A stretch of 64,000 nt of DNA, from positions 24,017,258 through 24,081,257 of the forward strand of contig CM052354.1 of NCBI GenBank assembly GCA_028551475.1, in the 5' to 3' direction. This stretch comes from Casuarina equisetifolia. Taxonomy: Eukaryota > Streptophyta > Magnoliopsida > Fagales > Casuarinaceae. The notes under the pieces are model-generated. The model saw only the letters and a list, made by a program, of their open reading frames with translations, made no database searches and was not told where the DNA came from. Position 1 is the stretch's first letter. Every line of letters starts with the position of its first letter. The position numbers and the translations under genes were made by a program. Below, piece by piece: positions 49,247-62,200 of the stretch.

Positions 49247-49858
49247 ATGGGAAACACAGAGAAGCTTTTGAATCAGATCATGGAATTGAAATTCACGGCG
49301 AAGTCTCTGCAACGGCAGGCGAAGAAATGCGAGAAGGAGGAGAAGTCCGAGAAGCTGAAGATAAAGAAGGCGATGGAGAAGGGAAACATAGACGGCGCTC
49401 GAATCTACGCGGAGAACGCGATCCGGAAGCGTACGGAGCAGATGAACTACCTGCGCCTTGCTTCTCGCCTGGATGCTGTGGTTGCGCGTCTCGACACGCA
49501 AGCCAAGATGACGAGCATCAACAAGTCCATGGGCAACATCGTCAAGTCACTGGAGTCGTCGCTCGCCACCGGCAACCTTCAGAAGATGTCGGAGACCATG
49601 GACTCGTTTGAGAAGCAGTTCGTCAACATGGAGGTCCAGGCTGAGTTCATGGAGAGCGCCATGGCCGGCTCCACCTCGCTCTCCACTCCCGAAGGCGAGG
49701 TCAACAGTCTCATGCAGCAAGTCGCCGACGACTATGGCCTCGAGGTCTCTGTCGGTCTACCGCAGCCGGCCGCGCACGCCGTGCCCACCAAGGAGGCCGA
49801 GAAGGTCGACGAGGACGACCTTACCAGGCGTCTTGCTGAGCTTAAGGCGAGAGGGTAA
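49247..49858 (+). CDS. CHMP1: ESCRT-III subunit CHMP1 (charged multivesicular body protein 1)
   Basis: Single exon, 203 residues, the normal length for CHMP1/Did2. It acts on the cytosolic face of late endosomes with VPS4/SKD1 and LIP5 to sort ubiquitinated cargo into multivesicular bodies; plant CHMP1A/B are needed for auxin-carrier sorting, and maize SAL1 for aleurone fate. It has a basic N-terminal helical core ('[20 protein letters not shown]', '[20 protein letters not shown]') and a long helix with '[20 protein letters not shown]'. An acidic C-terminus ends in the MIT-interacting helix '[13 protein letters not shown]'. The lack of introns agrees with Arabidopsis CHMP1 genes, so it does not indicate a retrocopy. 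The coding region is clearly richer in G+C than its surroundings. Confidence 0.96.
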   Translation: MGNTEKLLNQIMELKFTAKSLQRQAKKCEKEEKSEKLKIKKAMEKGNIDGARIYAENAIRKRTEQMNYLRLASRLDAVVARLDTQAKMTSINKSMGNIVKSLESSLATGNLQKMSETMDSFEKQFVNMEVQAEFMESAMAGSTSLSTPEGEVNSLMQQVADDYGLEVSVGLPQPAAHAVPTKEAEKVDEDDLTRRLAELKARG

Positions 49859-51710
49859 TCAGATTGTACTATTGTTGAGGTTGTTGACTTCTTATTAAGA
49901 TAATGCGATATGTGTATGGTGCATTTACTCTTTATATTCTGTAAAAATCTGACAGATTTCGTATTTTGGGCTTATTGTTGACCATCTGGTTACTTTCGTG
50001 GATGTGAATGACTTTCGCATCGCTTTGTGTATAGTATGATTTTTAGCGTGCGTGTGTAGGTGTGTGTTCTTTGTGATTGCTTCGTCGTGCCAACGGAATT
50101 TGTTCTTTTGGGTAGATTGGTGAGTTGGGATTTGCGTCTTTTTTCTTAGAAATGGTAGAAATTTCGTGATATAGGAGGTTGGCATATCTCAATCTTTGAA
50201 TACTTTTTTTAATCTAGTTGATAATTAATTATTGTATTGGTTTGTTTCTTACCTATTTGCTCTAAATGTCTGTTTGTTTCAATATCTGAATCATTGTTTG
50301 GTTTGTGGGTGTGAAATGATCTTTTTGTCTATGGGCTTGAGTGCAAGTTAATATTATGATCCTTGCGAACTTTTATTACGTTTTGTGGTTAAAGATCTAG
50401 GGTCATATTTGTTTCTTACGAGTCAGTTTCATAGATGGTAGCTTAATGCTGTTGTTATGCTTGAGATTATTTATGGTCTTAAGAGGATGGAACTGGAATT
50501 TGGGTGCCAAACGTTGGAGTTTCATTGAGTTGAACACACTAAACACACAGGATAGTCAAAACATCACAGAAACCTTTTAAATTTAAGTAACCGAGAAGAC
50601 TCGAAATACAGCTATTATTAGGAAGGTTACGCGTGATTTTAAGCCTGCCAGGCATGTGATGAGCATACATTACATAAGCATCTGTTTCTGATGGAGTTCA
50701 GAGTTATCTTAAAATCACATAACTGAAGAGATGATAATAACTTAGGTTTTTGTCTTCGCGATAGAACTACCAGTGACTTCCTATCAAGTGGGGTAGGATA
50801 CGAGAAATTAGTTGATGAAGTTCACATATGAATTTAAGAGTCTAGATTGTTAGAACAAATTCATCCAACGCTTCCAGAGCTCCCAGAGTCTAGATTGTAA
50901 GAATAAATCTAATTTAGTTGAAGACTTGAAGTGGAAAGAGTTTGAACATGAAGGTGAGATGTGTTTTCAGGCTTTTTGCTTGTAAGTGAAGTATTTAGGG
51001 TGGTTCTTTAAACTGTTGAAGCTAAGAAGCGATTTGAGTTAGGGTTGCCTTCCACTCTGAATAAAGCTATTAAGAGCGAGCTATAGAGTGGACAGCATCA
51101 GATTGGATAGAAAGGGTGATGCGGTTGATTTGAGGAAATTTATTTTACTTTCCTCAGGAGTTCTGAGATCTAAATGTGCACATTTGGTGAAATAAGAGTT
51201 TCCAAGCGAAACACCAAGCATGTAAAGATACAGAGTGGAAGCAGAAATTCGTGATGTTTAGCATCATTTGACTTGGTTTTGTGTGTCTTCTGATTTTTAT
51301 CCTTCCGAAGGCCTTTTTGTTCAGATGATTTCTTGGGGAAATTATTGCCTTTTTGGTTCCATTTCTCTTATACCGTAGTATGAAATTATACAACGTATGG
51401 TGGTTTAATTTTGCTGGATATCAACATTATTCTGGAGTATAACTGCACCGTTTAGGCTAAGATTGTAAATGATACAAAGGTAAGATTTTGCAAATCTGAC
51501 CTAGTAATACTTTGTCTTGATGCATATTCCTTGTTGTTAAAGCTTCACCAGAAGTTATCTAACAAGTATCCACACTGTAGCGGATCAATATAAAGCTGCA
51601 AGATCATTGTCCATTGTCTAGATGCATCTTTGAAAAAAAGTTAATAAAATAGCTCCAAAAAAAAATTGCTTAATAGGAAGGTATTTGTTTTTAATTTGAC
51701 CGGCATACTC
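49859..51710. other. Intergenic DNA downstream of CHMP1
   Basis: No gene recognised. A short phrase 'agagtctagattgt(t/a)ag' is repeated near 50838 and 50885, indicating small duplications only. Confidence 0.5.
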
Positions 51711-52606
51711 AAAAAGAATTGCTCTTGGATAATGCTAAAGTATGAAACAGATTTATCTCATTATTTGTCCAAAAGGCTCAACAAATGCTTTTTAATATCT
51801 TTGTAAGATCTTAAGGACTATATTATATGTTGAAAATAGGCTCTATTAAGGAACTCTACAGAATTTTGATGACTATCCTAGATCTTGGGTAATTTATGTA
51901 AGTAGAAGTGCAGTTTCAAAAATAGTGACTATATGAGATATGAAAGTCCAAAGTCAGTAAATTACGAATTTGGATAAATAGGTTTCTTGATATTTTATAT
52001 TAAGTAATCAAATAAGGAATTATTAACCTTTAATTTCTACAATACGTCAGCCTTCAACCCAAAGGAGACGTATAAGAGTTCAGATGGAATGACTTAAATC
52101 CATTTTGTCGAAAAGAACTACAAAAGCAGGAAGGTATCACATAATTCTGGTTTGGAGGGTATCCGAGAAGAGCTTTTCCAGGACCTTTGAGAGTGCGAAT
52201 GTCCACTTGTCTAACATTTTAGCTTGCTTATCTTATAGTCTAATGATTAATTTACTCCACAAGGAAATTCTTGTGCACTTTAGATTGATTTACAACAATT
52301 ACATTGATGTTATCCTTCATTACTCAGAATCCTACTCAAAAAAGAGAGTGGCTGGTGTACTGAAGGCAATTGCTTAGGAGTTGGTTTTTTCCCCACCTCA
52401 TCATATGATACCTTCTTGAAAATACTTTTGAATTAAGTCTATCATCTACTTAACTTTTGGACTCAGTTCTGCATCATCACTTCCAACTTGTGGTCTTGTT
52501 GGGGCAGCAATGCAACCGACCTTTCCAGGCTCGTAACACCATCTAAGAATAACACCGGACCATATAAAACTTTAAGATCGTATGATCTGCTCGAAAGCAC
52601 TCAAGA
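51711..52606. repeat. Dispersed repeat, copy A (intergenic)
   Basis: From 'aaaaagaattgctctt' to about 52606 this matches 59103-60133 in the same orientation, with substitutions and two gaps (about 45 and 75 bases missing here). No terminal repeats, tRNA-binding site or intact ORF were identified, so the element type is unknown. Confidence 0.8.
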
Positions 52607-53271
52607 GAGCGTGAGGAGGGAGAGGGAGAACGAAGATAGCCATCAAATGTAACATCCTTTGTAAAGTATCGATGTCAGAACACTTATGCCTTTAGACTCT
52701 CACCTTGTCTGGGTGTTAATAAGTTTTCTGAAAAATCCACAACTTAAAGGAGAAACGTCACATTAGGGACTGTAGCAAAGAGTTTTACAACCACTTAAAA
52801 TGAATATTTATTGTAGGAAAAGTGGAATACTTGACAAGAAAGTCATATGGTCGCAAGACCACTGGTTGCTCTCGTCCATAGAAACAAAATTTTAGAAATT
52901 AAAATTGAATTGCAGAAGGGGGGAAACAGAGAGACAAATACCAAAACAAAATCACTTATAGAAGTTTATAGACTAATACACTTCACTGACCACAAGAAAT
53001 TACATCAACAAGTTTCAGACATGGCAGACTTTTTGTGCATCTTGCACTAATATACTTTCATATCCAGCAACACTTGAAATCAATGCCTTGAAAATAATGA
53101 ACAACACTTGAAACCAATGCCTCGAGTAGGTCTTTCTTTAGCGGTATTTCCCTTACAAGAGTATTGAAAGATCTACCTCTTGAGACAATAAGGTCGGGAA
53201 CAGAAGTACATAAAACTTGTTCATGTTCTTCATTGCAAAAGAAAAATAAAAATAGAAGAACTAAAAGAGGA
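52607..53271. other. 3' flank of the receptor kinase gene
   Basis: Non-coding. 'acacttgaaa(t/c)caatgcct(t/c)ga' is tandemly repeated near 53069 and 53103. Confidence 0.5.
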
Positions 53272-56200
53272 TTAATTGTCATTTCTAACTGGGTATTGAA
53301 GCATTGGTTTAGTTGCACCGACCGGTGAAAGCTCTGCATCGAAATTTGCGCTTGTGCCTGCTGTAGTGTTGTAGGGGGTAGTATCAACTCCTTCAGTTTC
53401 AATGTCAGTCATAGAGCCGGTAATGTCATCAAATCTCCAACCAGTCAAGTATCCAGGCCTTGAAGTTACAGTGCTCACTTCAGCATCTCCTGCAAGCATG
53501 GCAACCACACGCGACATTGACGGCCTTAGCGTTGGTAACGATTGACTGCACAATAGAGCCACTCCAATGACTCGCTTTGCTTCTTCCACATCAAAAGTTG
53601 ATAATTTTGAGTCCACCAGTTCAATATCACTCTTCTTTTCATGGAGATGCCAAGCCTAACAAGCACAAAAATGACAAAGTCCATCAGTAGAATAGTTATA
53701 GACCAAGGAAATTCTTATACATTCTTTGTCGTAGGGAAATTTCCATCTCCCCCATCCGGAACTGTGAAGATGAGAAAGATTATCTGGGACAACTCTTTTA
53801 CAGGAACTTTCTTCATACCCATTCAAGAAGATAGAGCTTCTCCCCTTCTAAGCTTGAGTCACAGTTAGGCCTGCCACTAATGATCTCTAGAGCCACAACA
53901 CCAAAGGAAAACACGTCAGCCTTTTCTGTAAGATGTCCACGCATGGCATACTCTGGTGCGAGGTAGCCACTGAATCAATACCAATTAAAGCAGAAGTTAG
54001 TATTGGATATACCTAAAAGGAAAAAGGAAAAATAAAAAATAAAAAATATGAGAAAGGATCTCACATAGTTCCTGCAACACGGGTGCTTATGTGGGTCTTT
54101 TTATCGTCATAAAGCTTGGCTAAACCAAAATCTGAAATTTTGGGAAGGAACTCAGAGTTCAGCAAAATATTACTGGCCTTCACATCTCTGTGTATGATTC
54201 GAATACTTGACTCTTCATGAAGATAAGCTAGACCCCATGCTATGCCCATGCATATGTCAAAACGTGTTGGCCAATCAAGGCTCAAAAGTCTGTCTCCTGA
54301 CTCATAGAAACCATAAATAATAAGTATACACCCTGTTGTACTTATTAGCAATAGAGATAATGTTTTAAACAATATTTTACTTTCTTACCAAATAATGCTT
54401 GATCAAGACTTCCGTTTTCTAGATACTCATAAACAAGCAGCCGTTTATTTCCCTCAATGCAGCATCCAAACAATTTCACAAGGTTCCGGTGTCGTACTGC
54501 AGAAATAGTAGCAATCTCTGTTACAAATTGGTCCTTTCCCTGGTGAGATGCCAAAGAAAGTTGTTTTACAGCAACAACTCTGCCATCATTAAGTATTCCC
54601 TGTACAGAACAAATTTAAAAGACAATCTGAGGCAAACAAAAAATTCTCACAAACCAATCATGTTATCATGTGGAAAATTCAAGTTTAATCTGTGACTCCA
54701 AGTACACAACACAAAGCTATAGTTTCAAGAGGTTGGATCTAAACATCTCAATGTAACTACAATCCAGAAATGCATAATAAATCTGCTCCAGATCCACGTA
54801 AGGTAGGAATTCAAAGCAAGCTGATGTATTTATTTATGGAAACCACCTTAAAATTCAATATTCAAGTTCGTGGTACTTTCGTGGTCTGTAAAAGAATGAC
54901 TTACCTTAAAAACAGGTCCAAATCCTCCCTCTCCAAGTTTTTTGGAAGTACAGAAGTCGTCAGTAGCGGTCTTTAGTTCACTGTAGCTGAAAGTGTACGG
55001 TCTAGCATCTATCCCTAGGAAGTCTGCAAATTTAATTTGAACTCAGACTACGGTTGCCAGGTGTCTGGCCATTGAATTTCTTCTTTAGGTAGTACAACAT
55101 AACCGATTTTTAACATCAGATTCGAATAAGAGGACTGTATGTTCCAGAAGATATGTTCACTGAAAATGATAAAAAGGAAGAAAGTCCATGTTGTAGGTTT
55201 TGTACACACAGGGCCCTTAATAGGGAAAGAAAATGAATTTTTTCTGTACTTGATGGCATATATATCTGTACACATGGAAACATACGAACAATACTCCAGT
55301 TTACACATACCTGAACACAGACACACACATATATGTATATTCTTTCAGTCATGCACAAAACAGTTCTTAAACAAAATACATTTATGTCTTATTCTTATTT
55401 TCTATAGACTACTAAACAATCGAGAAGCTAGACAACTATCATGGACATGCTAAAATTTCTGTTTTACCTTCCTCTTCACCAGCATGACGTTTTTTTCTTC
55501 TTTGAGAAGAGCAAAAAAGCCCAAGAACTGTAAGCAAGCTTACAAATCCACCGACAATAACTCCCACAATCAGACCAGTCCTGTTCTTCTTCCTGGTTGG
55601 AGGTATGTTACTGACAGTGGGTCTGAAATCTGTACAAAATTTTCCCAATGAGATAGAACTAGTAAAATAGGAAATTGAATGATTAGGCTCCTCACTAATT
55701 TTTCAGAAGAACTAGATATGAACTCTCTTTGCCACACCATACGCAGGAATATCTTTTGGAAAGAGATGGTCTGGAAAGCCGCATGTCATCACTGGAGATG
55801 AAGTGTGTGTTCAAAATGCTACGGATCTTTAAAAAAAGCGGATGCTCCTGTTCTATGGACATAATAAAAGGAAAGTATCTTCTGTTTCATATTAAAATTG
55901 TCTACTGCAGACTATCAATGAAAAGCACGAAGAGATTGCATATTTTCACTTTTGTGTTCCTATTTTCATGACATTTGTAATTTTTCTAACAATAAGAAAC
56001 AGTATCACACGTTTTTAAGCACTTAGGTTTTTCTAAATTCACTTCAACTATTCTTTCACTGCTAGAAATCCTACCTACAAAGAATTCTATAGTTCCTATT
56101 TAAATTTTAACGTATATTCAAGACTCCTTATCTGAAGTATCTTCATTATTGGTTGAAATTGGATTAAAAAGGACTTTATGCTTAACACTATGCTGAATCC

Positions 56201-59200
56201 CAGTTTTAGAATCATGAGGGAAGGAAAATGTATCATTAATCTTTCACAGGGTAAATTTAAGTTGTTCAGTTCTTCCAGTATCAACCTATCCTACCAATAG
56301 TTGGGCTTTTTCTGCAGTCCGAAATGAATGGGCAGGTTTTCTTTTATGGTTTGGAACTACAATAATGCTAAGGGCAACAGCATTTCAGATGGACACACCT
56401 GAAGAAACGAAAAAAGAAACAAAAGAAGTAAAATAGAGTGCTAACTTTAAAGAGTCCACAGCGTCCATACTAGCTTTCTTATAAAATACTAGAGAGACTG
56501 ATCTTAAATGCTACCATACAGTCTGAAAAGATATTTAAGATTGTCTTTGCCACTAGATCCTCAAATGATATTCTCTAACACTACAATTCTCTAAAACTAG
56601 AAGTGCATCATAGATTGTGTGGGCGCAGCGAAGTCCAACATTACATTCCTGTTTGACATTGCAGTATCTCATAGACAGAATTGGACATCCAGTTCTTCAT
56701 ACAGAATTGGAGAAACCTGAATCCTCAAACCAGTACATGAAATCCTAAATTGTACCTACGTAATTTCATGTCTATTACCTGGGGTAACACTGATGGCTGA
56801 AATAGTAGGTCCATAGGTACCTCGAGAGGGTATGCAGCAAGTCCCCTTTCCAGCCCAAAAAAGATGGATTTCAACATAGTTCTCTGATACCTGAGCCTTA
56901 AATATCCTCTGAACAGCTCGAAATGTGGCCCCTCCAGCCTCGCTCTGTATGTTAAAATCCTTCAAAACACGATTCCCCTGGAAAATAAAGACATGCAGAA
57001 CTATGGTCATGAGGACTATAATAATGGAACTGCCTGGAATGAAAATGACAATAACAACATTGACAATAACAAAAGCCAACACGATTATATTGATAATAAT
57101 GATAGTGCTTACAATGGTAATAGTGATAATGACAAGGATAACCAACAACAACAGTGAATGAGAATAATAATAATTCTTAAGGAATAAAGGGCCTTCATTA
57201 CATCAAACTCATTATGCTTTATCTTGACCATAGACATATTCTTGATATGGAAATCTTCATATCTAGAAATTATATGGATCAAGAAATTAGGAATGGTTAT
57301 ACCAAGCTGAAATTTAGATATTACACAAGAACATAGTGATAAATTTACATTTCTAAAATTATTAATATAATTTTGGAATTGTATTGAAATTCGTAGTTAT
57401 TGCCAATATGATTTTACAAATCATGTGGTCAAACAAAAAATTAATTAAATTAATATACTCCATATCATCACAATTACTTAAAATGGATTTCAAGTGTTAT
57501 TATATTTTTTTCACTCCATCTCTTATTAGATGATGCGTTTTCCTTGTTTGACATTGTGAAATAAACCAAATTTTACAATAAGGAAATCCATTTAATTTAT
57601 CATATTACCTTCAAATATCCAAACTTCTTGGTTTAATGATATTTTAGGAAGAGGAAATTTTTCACTAAAACACACCACACGTGTAAATTTACATCTGTTG
57701 TGAAAATGGACACAGTAATACCATCAAACATATTTGAGAAGAAAAAAATAAACAGTACTTAGTGGCCCAAATATTTCATTACAAAAGACACCATTTTCTT
57801 TACAAAATTCAAAAAAATAATTGAGACCTGGATATAGATATCAAAGAGGCGTGTCCCCAGAGTATTCCACCTAAAAGAACCTTGGAAAGCTGTTTCTGCA
57901 AACTGGAGGCTGACAGTGTAGTTGCCGTTCTCCAGCCCCAAGCCATAGTATCTTAATGAAGAAGCAGATATTCGTGCTGTCTGGAAAAGCCTTACGTCTG
58001 ACGTATTTGTAATGTGAGAAGATGTAGAACTTACATACCGAGGGTTGTCACTCTCAAGAAAATATCCAACATTGCTAACTGCCCACCTCTCCGTTTCTGC
58101 CACATAATATGTGGCCGGACCAAGTGTTTCATTGTCCCTGTCATATACAATTCCGGAAGAAGTGATCTGTGGGCCACCGCACTTGATTGAAAAATTATAA
58201 TCTGCATGGTGCATGGCAACGTAAAACAGGCACAAATCATCAACATAAGTTCAAAATGTCTTTTTATTAACAAAATTGGTAACATACATGTCTCAGATTG
58301 CTTGTATGCATAGTATGCATTTTGTGCTTGAATTTAAATCCTGTCAAATACATAATCCGAGTCTAGACAGGCTAGCACTCTGATGTTTCCTTTTATCTTT
58401 TAAATAGATGAAATTTCAATAAACATAAAAGGGTCATCAATTATTTGTTTTAAATATATCTCACCACACGCTTTGTGACCTGGCATTTTCATCTGCCGTA
58501 CCTCATGGTTATCAATCACTTAAACAAGTGCTACATTGGTGAATGTCACCATAAGTGCTGGACTTGGAGAGTGGAATGCTATCATTAGTTATTCATGGAT
58601 GTCAATGCAAATGAAGGTTTAGTGATGACTCCTGATCAAAATCACCCACATCAGAAATCACAATTTGAGGTTCAGCGGATAATAAGATTACAAATATTTG
58701 TCTCGGGAAATTTATGACAATCAGGTAGATTTTTCTCCTTCATTGCCCTGGAACCTATTCATGCATATGAATCTAAAAATATTAAGTAAAAGGTAAACTC
58801 TTTAGTTATACTTACAGATTCCAGAACCTCGATTGCAGGGAAAGTTCCGCTGAAGACAGTTCAATCTTGAAGGCAAACCACTGAATGTGTAAAAGAATTA
58901 AACTATTGATAAGGAATATGAAAGAATTGTTGCACATCAATAATGAGTCAACAAGGTAGCTGTTTCAAATTGATCAAAATGGTTCTGCTTGATAAAGTAA
59001 TCATTCCTATGCCGTAATGCCACGGTAAAAGTTAAACAAGCAATTCTCCACATGCTGGCGCTCTCATGGAGGGTTGGTTCTCATCATACCCATTGGCCAA
59101 GCAAAAAGAATTGCTCTTGAATAATACTAAAGTATCAAATAGATTCTCTCATTATTTCTCCAAAAGGCCCAACAAATACTTGTTAATATCTTTGTAAGAT

Positions 59201-62200
59201 CTTATGGAGTATGTTATATGTTGAAAATGGACTCTATTTAGGAACTCTACAGATTTTGATGACTATTTTAGATCTTGGGTAATTCATGTCAGTAGTAGCT
59301 TTCGACATTGAAGAGCAGTAATAAAAAGAGTGACTATGAAATATGAAGGTCCAAACTCACTAAATTATATATTTGAATAAATAGGTTTCTTGATATGTTA
59401 TATTAAGTAATCAAATAAAGAATTATTAACCTTTAGTTTCTACAATAAGTTAGATTTTAACCCAAAGGAGACGATAGGGGTTTTTGACTCATAATAGGAC
59501 ACCACCACCTTCTCAGTATATGAGAGTTCAGATGGAAGAACCTACATCCATTTTTTTTGAAAAGAATTACAAAAGCAGGAAGGTATCACATAGTTCTTAT
59601 ATGGAGGGTATAAGAGGAGCTTTTCCAGGATCTACGAGACTGCCAGTTTCCACTTGTCTAACATTCTAGCTTGCCTATTTTAAGTTCTAATGATTAGTTT
59701 AATCCATAAGGGAATTCTTGTGCAGTTTAGATTGATTTTCATCAATTACATTGATGTTATCCTTCATCAGTCAGAATCCCACTCAAAAAAGGGAGTGGCT
59801 GGTGTACTGAAGCTTAGAATAGTCGAGGCAATGGTTTAGGAGTTGCTTTTGTTCCCACCTTATTGGTATCTTCTCCAAAATACTTTTAAATTTAAGTCAT
59901 ATCATCTAGTTAACCTTTAGACTCAGTTCTCCATCATCACTTCAAATGTGTGCTTCTTGTACTTTGCTTTGGTCCTATGCATATGTTATCACCTATGAGA
60001 TCCTCAATCATTTGCTATCCTCTTTTGGTCCAGAAATGTAGTGGACCTTTCCAGGCCGATAACACAAGCTAGGAATACCTCTTGACAATCTACCGTCTTG
60101 TAGATCATACGACCTGCTCTAGAGTATTCAAGAATAGAAAATTGATTTTACAGTCTATATTATTACAGATTGACTTATTTAGTTGGTAGAGATTGTGACA
60201 CACATCACCAACAATCCAACTTTAGGACACAGATATCTGTTGTTTATTCCTTTATCAAGAAAGGTAGCCAGTGATTGATTTAGTGTCTCCTGTACAATGT
60301 GCAAACAAACACACACACACACACAGCGGGAGGTGGGGGGCTGGGGGGAAGTAAGGACAGGGAAGTAAGGGGCTTTTAGGTAGGGGATGAAAAAAAACCG
60401 GCTGGGGGGAGACAATGGGGAATACTTCCATTCCACATAGTGGAGGCAGCTGATCTCTGTCCTGAAGAATATCAAGTTTTGTTCAAGGTCTCTTTGCCAC
60501 CAACCTTTGTCCAGAGGGTTTAACTAGTACAGCGCATGTCGTATGTAGGAACTGTGCTTCAGCCTTCTTGGGCATTCTTCAGTTTTACAGTTCTAATAAC
60601 TCTTTTTGCGTAAGGCAAATGACTTTATAAAAGTGTTCACAAGTTCTGGAATGACTGTCCTGGTTGTTCTAATAACTAGTTAAGGGCAACAGGAAAAGAT
60701 GAAGATGATTTGACTTTTTGAAAGTGGACATTCACTTTGGATATCCCAAAAAAGGAAGCCAGCTAATCATTTTTGGAATGGGAGGAATAGGAGTGACACT
60801 TATCGAACTGCCATAAACATGTCATTTTACAAGGTTATGTATCAGACAAAAGCTATATCTAATAGTTAAATCCTCAAAAAATGTTTTATATATCAAAGAA
60901 ATACAATGAATTATATTTACGGTTTTACATAACCACTTCAAGGTATCCAATAGAACATATTAGTGTGCAGAAAACCTCAAACTACTGGCATGATGAAGAT
61001 CATTCAAGCGTTCTTCTCTTATTTCAGACTCAGCAAAGATTGATGATTTAAGATCTCAACAGCAACAGGATAATAGGACATAAAATTGCTACTCAAACTT
61101 CAACAACTAATGGTGAGAGAAGGTTATACAGCCAAGTAAAAAATAATATAAAAAGGATTACCTGCTGTTTGAACTTCCTATCATGAAGTTGTTGGAAACC
61201 AAATTACTGCAGATTGTAACATGGAATCTCAATCTTAGTTTCATTCTAGAGTAGACAAGAGTAAACTAAACATAACTGTAAAAGAAAGGAAAGAATAGAG
61301 AAAACTTACAGTTGCAAATCTTTTTCATTGACCCAAGAAGGAAAGCTGCCAGCTAAATTATTGTATGACAAATCTCTGCAAGCATTGCATTATGACAATT
61401 AGAGGTATGTATTCCAGTAAACATAAACACCCTGATCAGTATCATTTAGAGTTTGGTCAAACCACCAAAATTTTTGGTTTATTATCTCAAATCAAAAAGC
61501 TCTATTTCTCCAACTTCTATATAAACTCATACAACTACGTGGCATGGGTTTCAAATTTTCACAGGGAAAAAAGGTTTCAAACAGACCAATTGAAACAAGC
61601 TTTAAGGGTGTGCGAGTATGGGTGTATGTATTGCACATATTATAGACAAACATACACAGTCACTTTCAACTACTTATGAAAAGATAGCCTTTCCTTGATA
61701 AGAGACAGAAGATTAAAAAACAAAAAAAAATAGATGTCAGACAAGACTGCTTCTGTCTGCAATCCCATGATGTTGAATACGAAGTAGCATATGCACTTAC
61801 ATGTTAAGAAGAGTCGCACTTTTTGATGCTGGAAGGGTACCATTTAACTTATTATTTCCAAGAAACCTGAGGAAAGCAGCAATGTGCTTCAATACAATAG
61901 GCAGATGTGTCAACGTAAACATAATACATTCAAGCAGATAGCGCATTACAGGTGAGAGAGTGAGCTCATCCTAAAAAGCGAGTCTGGAATCTGTCCATTT
62001 ATGTTGTTGAAGCTCAAATCCCTTGAAAAAGAAAAGAAAAAAGGCTATTATTGCATGTTTCTCAGTAAGAAAAATAGCTAGGAGCAGAATACAACCTAGG
62101 AACTTTTTGGACAGAGAAAAAATGATCTTCAAGAATATTAAATCCACACTGATTATCCCAATCCACAGAAAGTGAAAAAGTTGTGAAGAAGAAAAACAGA

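Noticed and set aside
49247..49858. CHMP1 as a processed retrocopy because it has no introns
   Set aside because: Arabidopsis CHMP1 genes are also intronless and this copy is fully intact with its own leader.
56756..57151. Very hydrophobic 131-codon minus-strand frame resembling a membrane protein
   Set aside because: Its first part is a degenerate microsatellite in an intron; only the downstream malectin exon (56779-56977) is real coding sequence.
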